Source: Rodentibacter trehalosifermentans
Lineage (GTDB): Bacteria > Pseudomonadota > Gammaproteobacteria > Enterobacterales > Pasteurellaceae
Direction: 5' to 3'
Assembly (NCBI RefSeq): GCF_002000545.1
Contig: NZ_MLHL01000015.1
Span: 62,001 to 126,000, forward strand
Length of the DNA: 64,000 nucleotides
Below the pieces are notes generated by a model that was given only the letters and a program-made list of their open reading frames with translations, searched no databases and was not told the origin of the DNA. A program made the translations under genes and the position numbers. Shown piece after piece: positions 57,860 through 64,000 of this stretch (within the stretch, counting starts at the first letter, position 1; each line of letters starts with the position of its first letter).

Positions 57860-59764
57860 TTAGAGTTCGTCTAATAAAGGTTGCCAATTTATCGGCTTGA
57901 GTAATTGGTTAAATTCATCCCGATTGTCGTTATTGAGCAAGCGTTCCACCTCGCTTAATAATTTAACCGCATCGGCAAATACGTTGAACACTTTGCTTTC
58001 TAACTTTGTGCAAAGTGCGGTCAAAAATGGGGGGGAATTTTCAGTTTCGTTGAGTAATCCCATCACGCATTTTTGTAAGTTTTGTGTGCGTAATATCAGC
58101 GGTACTCGATTGAGGGTTAGGCGTAGTTGGGCTTTGTTTCCGATAAATTCAAAACCAACTTGTGCAAAATCTTCCGCTTTTTTTTCCCATTCGTTAAATT
58201 GCTTTTCCGTTAGACGAAATACGATAGGGATCAATAAAGGTTGTTGCTCAATTTGGGATTGCTGTAAAGCCAGTTTCCATTGCAAATGTTGTAATTTTTC
58301 CAAAGAAAGCAAAAAATAATCTTGGTTTTGTTGGAGTAATAACGCTCGGTTTTCTATGAGCGATAAGGCACGCAAATGTGATGGATTGTCGCTTATCTCT
58401 GTTGGCACAATGATTGATGGCGGTGTAGGTTTTGTCGTTTTTTCATCATGTTGTGTCGCACCCAATAGTTCGCCATAGAGTTTCTGCTCGGTTTTGCTTG
58501 GCTGTTCGGCACGATAATTTTCCCGATAATCACGATATCCTTGATGTGATGAAGGGATATTGTGGGCAGAAAAGTGCGGTAGATTTTGCGCTGATTTTGT
58601 CTCACTTTTTTCCATGGAAAAATTCGCTGCGAACATATTTTGCCCGGCTGCTGCACGATTGGGCTTAGGAGCGTAATCCTTGTGATAAGTCGCAGCAGGC
58701 TCACGCACCACATTTTCTGAGCGATTTTCAACCGCACTTTCTTTTGGGTAGAGAAGTGGAATCGCCTGTTGGCTCTCTAATGCGTGACTTACCCCTTCAT
58801 AAATGAAATCGTGAATAAGGCGTTGTTGATGAAAACGCACCTCGTGTTTGGTGGGGTGTACGTTCACATCCACCTCATGAGGATTGAGATCAATAAACAG
58901 CACAAAAGCCGGGTAGCTTTCGTTAGGTAAATGCGCTGCATAGGCTTGGCGAATGGCATGTGTAATGACTTTATCACGCACCATTCGTCCATTGATATAG
59001 CAATAACTCAGATCATTTTGTGTGCGGCTAAAGTTGGGGGTAGCAATCCAGCCGGAAAGGTGGAGATCATTGTGTTTCCAATCAATACGCAGTGCATGTT
59101 TGACAAATTCTTCCCCGCAAATGGCGGCTACCCGTTTGAGTTGTTGGGGAAGGTCGACAGCCGGACGATATTGACGAACCACTTTGCCATTGTGGGTGAG
59201 AGTGAAAGCGATATTAAATTTTGCCAGTGCAATGCGGCGAATGACTTCATCAATATGGGCAAATTCGGTTTTATCGGTTCGCAAAAATTTACGGCGGGCA
59301 GGGGTGTTGAAAAACAAATTCGCCACTTCTACTGTGGTGCCAACCGGGTGAGAGGCCGGCGTGATGGTCGTTTCCATATCACGCCCTTGGGCGTACACTT
59401 GCCATGCTTCGTTTTGTTCAGCCGTGCGTGAGGTGAGGGTTAAACGGGAAACGGCGCTGATACTCGCCAAGGCTTCGCCACGAAAGCCTAAACTTAAAAT
59501 CGTTTCGAGATCTTCTAAATCGGCAATTTTACTGGTGGCGTGACGGGCAAGAGCGAGGCTTAATTCCGCTTTCGGGATACCGCTGCCATTGTCACGGATA
59601 CGGATAAGCGTTGCGCCACCATTTTCAATATCCACTTGGATTTTATTGGCACCGGCATCCAAACTATTTTCAACCAATTCTTTCACTACCGAAGCAGGAC
59701 GTTCCACCACTTCACCGGCGGCAATTTGGTTGGCAAGTTGGGGGGAAAGAATTTTAATCGCCAT
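57860..59764 (-). CDS. mutL: DNA mismatch repair protein MutL
   Basis: 634 residues. The GHKL ATPase N-terminus has [24 protein letters not shown] and [16 protein letters not shown] poorly conserved Pro/Gln-rich linker (about residues 340-430) leads to the C-terminal dimerisation domain. No endonuclease motif (DQHAxxER) is seen, consistent with a MutH-dependent system, and mutH is also in the window. Overlaps amiB by one base (TAATG). Two uptake signals lie in the linker. Confidence 0.96.
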   Translation of the reverse strand: MAIKILSPQLANQIAAGEVVERPASVVKELVENSLDAGANKIQVDIENGGATLIRIRDNGSGIPKAELSLALARHATSKIADLEDLETILSLGFRGEALASISAVSRLTLTSRTAEQNEAWQVYAQGRDMETTITPASHPVGTTVEVANLFFNTPARRKFLRTDKTEFAHIDEVIRRIALAKFNIAFTLTHNGKVVRQYRPAVDLPQQLKRVAAICGEEFVKHALRIDWKHNDLHLSGWIATPNFSRTQNDLSYCYINGRMVRDKVITHAIRQAYAAHLPNESYPAFVLFIDLNPHEVDVNVHPTKHEVRFHQQRLIHDFIYEGVSHALESQQAIPLLYPKESAVENRSENVVREPAATYHKDYAPKPNRAAAGQNMFAANFSMEKSETKSAQNLPHFSAHNIPSSHQGYRDYRENYRAEQPSKTEQKLYGELLGATQHDEKTTKPTPPSIIVPTEISDNPSHLRALSLIENRALLLQQNQDYFLLSLEKLQHLQWKLALQQSQIEQQPLLIPIVFRLTEKQFNEWEKKAEDFAQVGFEFIGNKAQLRLTLNRVPLILRTQNLQKCVMGLLNETENSPPFLTALCTKLESKVFNVFADAVKLLSEVERLLNNDNRDEFNQLLKPINWQPLLDEL

Positions 59765-61296
59765 TATTTTTCCCTTAATTTAATTTTTTGACCGGTCACG
59801 ACTTTACCGTTTTTTAATGTCGGGTTGAGTTTTAAAATTTGGTTTACCGGAATATTATACTCCCGTGAAACCGCATAAATTGTCTGATCTTTTTTGATGG
59901 TGTGATAGCGAGGAATATCCGCTTTTTTTCCATCAGTTTTACTATTTTTCTTCTCCTCTTTTTTATCGGTTTTTTTATTGTCTTTTTTATCTGCTGATTT
60001 TGTTGTTTTTTCCGTTTTTGGGGTTTTAGCTATTTTTTGATTTTTACCGTTATCCGGAACTTTAATCGTTTCCCCAATCCAGAGTTCTTTACGTTTTAAT
60101 TTGTTAAGGGCAATAATATCCGCCACTTTGACCTCATATTTATTGGCAAGGCTGCCAATACTTTCGCCATTTTTCACTTTATGACGAATACCGCTGTCTT
60201 TAATTTCCCCCTTTGAGGATAAAGTGCGGCCGGTTTTTTCCGTGTTTTTTTCCTGTGCTTTTTTATCGGTAGAGGCGGTTTCTTCTGATTTTTTCTGTTT
60301 CCCATTATCCGGAATTTTAATGGTTTCACCCACCCAGAGTTCTTTTCGTTTCAAATTATTAAGTGCCACAATATCGGCGACTTTCACGTCATATTTATTG
60401 GCAAGGCTACCTAAACTTTCGCCATTTTTTACTTTATGGCGAATTAAGCTGTCCTTAATTTCCCCTTTTGAGGATAAAGTGCGGTTGGTTTTGTTGCTGT
60501 TTTCTTTATCGTTCTCTTCAAAAGCCACAATGGATTTCAAATTACCGTTACGATAAGCCACAAGCCCCTCATAAATCATATAAGCGATACGGCGGCGATA
60601 GGCCGGGGAATTGAGTTTTTGTTCTTCTTCGGCATTAGAAAGAAAACCCGTTTCCACTAAAACAGAAGGAATATCCGGTGAACGCAACACACCGAGGCTG
60701 GCATGTTGTGGCGTGTTGCGACTTAATGTCGTAATTTTTGAAAAGCGGCGTAAAATGTTTCTGCCTATTTCATAACCGGTACGCTGGCTATGGCCAAATT
60801 GCAGATCAAGCACCGTTTGATCTAAATATTTGTCGTTATTGTGAGAGAGAACCTTTCCCGCCCCGCCTAATAATTCAGAGCGTTTTTCATCATCTTCCAA
60901 CCATTGCCCCATTTCATCATTGGCCCGGCGGTTTGAAAGCACCCAAACCGATGCCCCCCGTTGGCTTGGGTTTAGCGATGAGTCGGCATGAATGGAAACC
61001 AAATAATTGGCTTTAAATTTACGGGCGATTTCCGAACGTTCCGGTACGGAAATATAATAATCCCCGTTGCGGGTGAGAACGCCACGGAAATTAGGATCTT
61101 TATCTAATAAGGCTTTGAGTTCACGGGCAATAGAAAGGGTGACATTTTTTTCGTAAATACCAAGATTACGCCCGATAGCACCGGGGTCTTTCCCGCCATG
61201 ACCGGGATCAATAGCGATGGTCCATGGTGCCGCCAAAAGGGGAGATGAAAAAACAGAGAGTATTATTCCTAAAAAAAATAAAAATTTTGTTTTCAT
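59764..61296 (-). CDS. amiB: N-acetylmuramoyl-L-alanine amidase AmiB with three LysM domains
   Basis: 510 residues. Signal peptide ([15 protein letters not shown]), then the Amidase_3 domain with zinc ligands in [16 protein letters not shown] and VSIHADSSL, and catalytic Glu in VETGFLSN. The C-terminal half has three LysM domains: two near-identical copies ([18 protein letters not shown] and [18 protein letters not shown]) and a diverged third at the end ([18 protein letters not shown]). Separates daughter cells by cleaving septal peptidoglycan stems. Longer than I expect for Haemophilus AmiB because of the LysM duplication. Confidence 0.94.
   Translation of the reverse strand: MKTKFLFFLGIILSVFSSPLLAAPWTIAIDPGHGGKDPGAIGRNLGIYEKNVTLSIARELKALLDKDPNFRGVLTRNGDYYISVPERSEIARKFKANYLVSIHADSSLNPSQRGASVWVLSNRRANDEMGQWLEDDEKRSELLGGAGKVLSHNNDKYLDQTVLDLQFGHSQRTGYEIGRNILRRFSKITTLSRNTPQHASLGVLRSPDIPSVLVETGFLSNAEEEQKLNSPAYRRRIAYMIYEGLVAYRNGNLKSIVAFEENDKENSNKTNRTLSSKGEIKDSLIRHKVKNGESLGSLANKYDVKVADIVALNNLKRKELWVGETIKIPDNGKQKKSEETASTDKKAQEKNTEKTGRTLSSKGEIKDSGIRHKVKNGESIGSLANKYEVKVADIIALNKLKRKELWIGETIKVPDNGKNQKIAKTPKTEKTTKSADKKDNKKTDKKEEKKNSKTDGKKADIPRYHTIKKDQTIYAVSREYNIPVNQILKLNPTLKNGKVVTGQKIKLREK
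60037..60490 (-). repeat. Tandem 255-bp LysM module in amiB
   Basis: The module including [12 protein letters not shown] and the LysM domain is repeated in frame with an 85-codon period, estimated from GATAAAGTGCGG at 60218 and 60473. Each copy starts with an uptake-signal-like sequence (AAAGTGCGGCC at one, AAAGTGCGGTT at the other). Confidence 0.85.
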
Positions 61297-61314
61297 GCTA
61301 AAACAGATAAAAAA

Positions 61315-61785
61315 TTAACGTTGTTGAAGAATTTGTTCACCTAAATCATTTTGGGCGATTAATGTGATGTTTCTTGCATCATCATAATAATCAATATTGA
61401 CTAATAAATCAGCCGGCGGAAGAATACCCGCCCCTTTTTCAGCCCACTCAATCAGGCAAATCGCCTCTTTGGCAAAATAATCCCGAATGCCCATAAATTC
61501 CAATTCTTCCGAGTCGGCAAGACGATACAAATCAAAATGATAAATCATTTTCCCGGCAATATTGTATTCTTCCACAAGGGTGTAAGTGGGGCTTTTTACC
61601 TTGCCTTGGAAACCTAAACCTTGCACCATACCTCGTGTGAGTGTGGTTTTGCCCGCACCTAAATCACCGTTTAAATATAATATAACGGCACGTTTAGCAT
61701 GACAGCCTAAAATGGTTTCGGCCAATTTTTTGCCAAAACGCAACATCGTGGCTTCATCAGGAATATACTGGGTTAACGCATTCAT
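61315..61785 (-). CDS. tsaE: tRNA threonylcarbamoyladenosine biosynthesis ATPase TsaE
   Basis: 156 residues. Walker A LYLNGDLGAGKTTLTRGMVQGLGF, followed by VKSPTYTLVEEY and FDLYRLADSEELEFMGIRDY, IEWAEKG. TsaE cooperates with TsaB and TsaD in forming t6A37 on tRNAs decoding ANN codons. First gene of the five-gene operon leading to glnE; 18 bases before amiB. Confidence 0.95.
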   Translation of the reverse strand: MNALTQYIPDEATMLRFGKKLAETILGCHAKRAVILYLNGDLGAGKTTLTRGMVQGLGFQGKVKSPTYTLVEEYNIAGKMIYHFDLYRLADSEELEFMGIRDYFAKEAICLIEWAEKGAGILPPADLLVNIDYYDDARNITLIAQNDLGEQILQQR

Positions 61786-61907
61786 GGATTGATGATTATT
61801 GAAGTCAAAAACAGGCTGAAATTCTACCGCACTTTTGCGTTTTTCGCTAAGGGGATTTTCCTGCTATTAGTGCTTATTTGATAAAAAATGTTCAGCATTT
61901 TATCAAC

Positions 61908-61937
61908 AAAAAATCCATCGCCTTTCGGCAATGGATT
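61908..61937 (-). terminator. Terminator of the tRNA-Gly pair
   Basis: On the minus strand ATCCATTGCC and GGCGATGGAT arms with a GAAA loop, followed by TTTTTTG. Confidence 0.85.
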
Positions 61938-61943
61938 AGAATT

Positions 61944-62019
61944 TGGAGCGGGAAACGAGGCTCGAACTCGCGACCCCAACCTTGGCAAGGTTGTGCTCTA
62001 CCAACTGAGCTATTCCCGC
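61944..62019 (-). tRNA. tRNA-Gly(GCC), distal copy
   Basis: 76 bases including an encoded 3-prime CCA. Acceptor GCGGGAA/TTCCCGC, D-arm AGCTCAGTTGGTAGAGC, anticodon loop TTGCCAA (GCC), T-arm GAGTTCGAGCCTC. Anticodon stem uses CAACC/GGTTG. Second of two tandem copies, 14 bases after the first. Confidence 0.97.
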
Positions 62020-62033
62020 AGAGAATGTAGGAT

Positions 62034-62109
<76 letters not shown>

Positions 62110-62111
62110 AG

Positions 62112-62162
62112 TTCACTTAAGTGAATGGAGTGGCATTATACGAATATTTTGATCCCTTGCAA
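62112..62162 (-). promoter_or_regulatory. Promoter of the tRNA-Gly pair
   Basis: On the minus strand TTGCAA (62157-62162), a 16-base spacer and a consensus TATAAT (62135-62140). A perfect 14-bp palindrome TTCACTTAAGTGAA (62112-62125) lies in the short leader before the first tRNA. Confidence 0.8.
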
Positions 62163-62202
62163 GGGCAAATTGCTCAAAATCACTTGCCTGATTAAGTTTT
62201 CA

Positions 62203-62751
62203 TCAATCTAATTGAATGAAATGATCTCGATAATAGGCGAGTTCTTTGATGGATTCACGAATATCATCTAGTGCTAAATGGGTATTCGCTTTTTTAAAAC
62301 CTTCTAAAATTTCAGGTTTCCAGCGTGCTGCCAGTTCTTTTAAGGTGCTGACATCTAAATGACGGTAATGGAAATAATCAGCTAATTCCGGCATATATTG
62401 ATAAAGAAAGCGTTTGTCCTGAGCGATACTGTTGCCACAAATCGGCGATGCCCCTTTGGGCACCCAGCGTTTTAAAAAATCCAAAGTTTGTAATTCGGCA
62501 GCCCGTTCGGTGAGTTTGCTGGCTTTTACCCGATCCACTAAACCGTTTTCTGTGTGGGTTTTAACACACCATTCTGACATTTTTCCTAATAATTCATCGC
62601 TTTGGTGAATGGCAAGCACAGGCCCTTCTGCCAAAATATTTAAGTTTTTATCGGTGACAATGGTGGCGATTTCAATAATCCGTTCTTTTTCCGGATTAAG
62701 CCCCGTCATTTCCAGATCAATCCAAATCAGATTTTGTTTATCTAATGGCAT
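62203..62751 (-). CDS. orn: Oligoribonuclease
   Basis: 182 residues from the ATG at 62751 ([20 protein letters not shown]), chosen because E. coli Orn (181 residues) starts here; the frame stays open 132 bases upstream without homology. DEDDh exonuclease: IDLEMTG (Asp, Glu), [12 protein letters not shown] (Asp), and the [11 protein letters not shown] segment (His, Asp). Degrades 2-5 nucleotide RNAs to mononucleotides. Divergent from rsgA with 70 bases between them. Confidence 0.96.
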   Translation of the reverse strand: MPLDKQNLIWIDLEMTGLNPEKERIIEIATIVTDKNLNILAEGPVLAIHQSDELLGKMSEWCVKTHTENGLVDRVKASKLTERAAELQTLDFLKRWVPKGASPICGNSIAQDKRFLYQYMPELADYFHYRHLDVSTLKELAARWKPEILEGFKKANTHLALDDIRESIKELAYYRDHFIQLD

Positions 62752-62821
62752 AATATAAGGTATCCTATGTAAAAATTTTTTCCATTCTATCAAAATCACA
62801 ATAAAAAACGACCGCACTTTT

Positions 62822-63862
62822 ATGGCTAAACGAAAACTGACCCGAAACCAAGCCCGCCGAATTGAATCCAACCATGCCCGCACTTTGCATCGTCATCATA
62901 AAAAAGACATTGAATGGCAAGATGATATGTTAGGGGAGTCGCAAGAAGGGATTGTGGTGACCCGTTATTCCGTGCATGCGGATGTGGAGAATACACAAGG
63001 AGAAATTTGCCGTTGTAATTTACGCCGTACCCTTTCAAGTTTGGTGGTGGGCGATCTCGTGATTTGGCGAAAAGGCAACGAGCAATTACAAGGGGTAAGT
63101 GGGGTTATAGAGGCGGTTCAGCCAAGAAAAAATGAAATTACCCGACCGGATTATTATGACGGTTTAAAACCTATTGCGGCAAATATTGATCGTATTATTA
63201 TCGTCTCTGCGGTGTTACCCAGCCTTTCTCTTAATATTATTGATCGTTATCTTGTGGTGTGTGAAAACGCAGGAATTGAACCCATTATTGTGGTAAATAA
63301 AGCAGATCTTTTGACTTCCACACAAGAAAAAGAGGTGGAAGAGCAGTTAAGCATTTATCGCGATATTGGTTATCAAACGCTGATTATTTCTGCTCAAAAT
63401 GGAAAAAATATGGAAAAATTGACCGCACTTTTTAGTGAGGGAACATCAATTTTGGTGGGGCAATCCGGTGTGGGGAAATCAAGCTTGATTAATCATATTT
63501 TCCCGGCGGTGAATGCACAAGTCGGGGCGCTGAGTGAAACCTCGGGACTGGGGCAACACACCACCACATCATCCCGCCTTTATCATTTACCGCAAGGGGG
63601 GAGTTTAATTGATTCGCCGGGCATTCGGGAGTTTGGTTTGTGGCATTTAGATAAAGATCAGATAACAAAGGGATATCGAGAGTTTCAATATGTTTTAGGC
63701 ACCTGTAAATTCCGTGACTGCCAACATTTACATGACCCGGGTTGTGCATTGCGTGAGGCTGTGGAGAAGGGGCGGATTTCTCCGATACGTTATGAAAATT
63801 ATCATAGACTTATTGAAAGCTTATCTGAAGCAAAATCGCAGCGGCATTTTTCGGTGGATTGA
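62822..63862 (+). CDS. rsgA: Ribosome small-subunit GTPase RsgA
   Basis: 346 residues. Circularly permuted GTPase acting in 30S maturation: an OB-fold N-terminal domain, G4 VVNKADLL, G1 [16 protein letters not shown], then G3 [10 protein letters not shown]. The C-terminal zinc finger is [16 protein letters not shown] (Cys-Cys-His-Cys). The ATG follows an uptake signal (ACCGCACTTTTATG). Orientation opposite to orn is typical. Confidence 0.96.
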   Translation: MAKRKLTRNQARRIESNHARTLHRHHKKDIEWQDDMLGESQEGIVVTRYSVHADVENTQGEICRCNLRRTLSSLVVGDLVIWRKGNEQLQGVSGVIEAVQPRKNEITRPDYYDGLKPIAANIDRIIIVSAVLPSLSLNIIDRYLVVCENAGIEPIIVVNKADLLTSTQEKEVEEQLSIYRDIGYQTLIISAQNGKNMEKLTALFSEGTSILVGQSGVGKSSLINHIFPAVNAQVGALSETSGLGQHTTTSSRLYHLPQGGSLIDSPGIREFGLWHLDKDQITKGYREFQYVLGTCKFRDCQHLHDPGCALREAVEKGRISPIRYENYHRLIESLSEAKSQRHFSVD

Positions 63863-64000
63863 TTAAGATTTAAACAGTGCTTGCTTATCCGCATCATCAC
63901 GGGATTTTTGATTGATGGGCTGTAATTGATCTCCTTATACCAAAAAACAGAGCGAAATTGATAAAAATCAAGTGATCTCACTCCTCTTAAAATACGAATA
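63863..64000. other. Right-edge region without a supported gene
   Basis: On the minus strand a short open frame ends at about 63866 (QPINQKSRDDADKQALFKS) but has no start codon downstream of the TAAGGAGATC at 63928-63937. It may be a gene remnant or non-coding. Confidence 0.3.
63958..63971. promoter_or_regulatory. Perfect FNR box at the right edge
   Basis: TTGATAAAAATCAA fits TTGAT-N4-ATCAA at every fixed position. Possible -10 elements lie on both sides: TAAAAT at 63988-63993 for a rightward gene beyond the window, and TATAAG on the minus strand at 63934-63939. Confidence 0.7.

Noticed and set aside
62752-62883. N-terminal extension of orn
   Set aside because: The extra 44 residues overlap the rsgA start region, are not part of the family and would lie over the divergent promoter.

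Overview
The window is a chromosomal segment from a member of the Pasteurellaceae, most likely the Haemophilus/Aggregatibacter lineage. The strongest sign is the Hin-type DNA uptake signal (AAGTGCGGT or its complement ACCGCACTT), which recurs throughout, often as inverted pairs that form terminators. Gene order also matches blocks I recall from H. influenzae: slt-trpR-mtgA with yciC-yciB-yciA-yciI; tilS-pdxY-accA-znuB-znuC-mepM followed by tyrR; and tsaE-amiB-mutL-miaA-glnE. I cannot name the species from sequence alone.

Layout. 1-4110: a RidA-like gene end, a YwiC-like membrane protein, a Sel1 protein, metR with the azlCD amino-acid exporter, and a small YgjV-like membrane protein. 4110-11750: a repeat-rich intergenic region (hairpins, a large inverted repeat, six TGCC tetranucleotides, a perfect FNR box) leading into a 7-kb trimeric autotransporter adhesin gene. 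11864-12814: an AEC-family transporter. 12949-17528: a tightly overlapped four-gene operon of unrecognised membrane and coiled-coil proteins that includes a MotA/TolQ/ExbB-like protein, a single-pass MotB/ExbD-like protein and a membrane-anchored von Willebrand A-like protein. It sits in a 6.4-kb stretch with no uptake signal and is the best candidate here for an undescribed system.

17687-28333 is mostly core genome: ffh, ypjD, corB, the yjjPB exporter, a PurR-controlled purine permease, a YafD-like protein and pntAB. 28422-29806 is a small accessory patch: an XRE regulator facing a perfect 25-bp dyad operator, a structured leader with a tiny heptad-repeat lipoprotein, a decayed stretch, and a DinI-like gene under two LexA boxes. 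29933-41388 holds mtgA, trpR, slt, yciI-A-B-C, ompW, purMN, yfcZ, fadL, ogt and mutH. 41403-41610 is an intergenic multi-hairpin element.

41869-49095 holds marC, tilS-pdxY, accA, znuBC and mepM. 49265-52866 is a Fur-box-preceded siderophore ABC importer lying between mepM and tyrR. 53013-63862 holds the short TyrR regulator behind a perfect TyrR box, glnE-miaA-mutL-amiB-tsaE as one leftward operon, two tRNA-Gly genes, orn and rsgA. The right edge carries a second perfect FNR box.

Several regulatory circuits can be read directly: PurR on purMN and the purine permease, TrpR on trpR, TyrR on tyrR, LexA on the DinI-like gene, Fur on the iron importer, and FNR on the adhesin. DNA transactions are well represented (MutH, MutL, Ogt, DinI-like), as are cell-wall enzymes (MtgA, Slt, AmiB, MepM).
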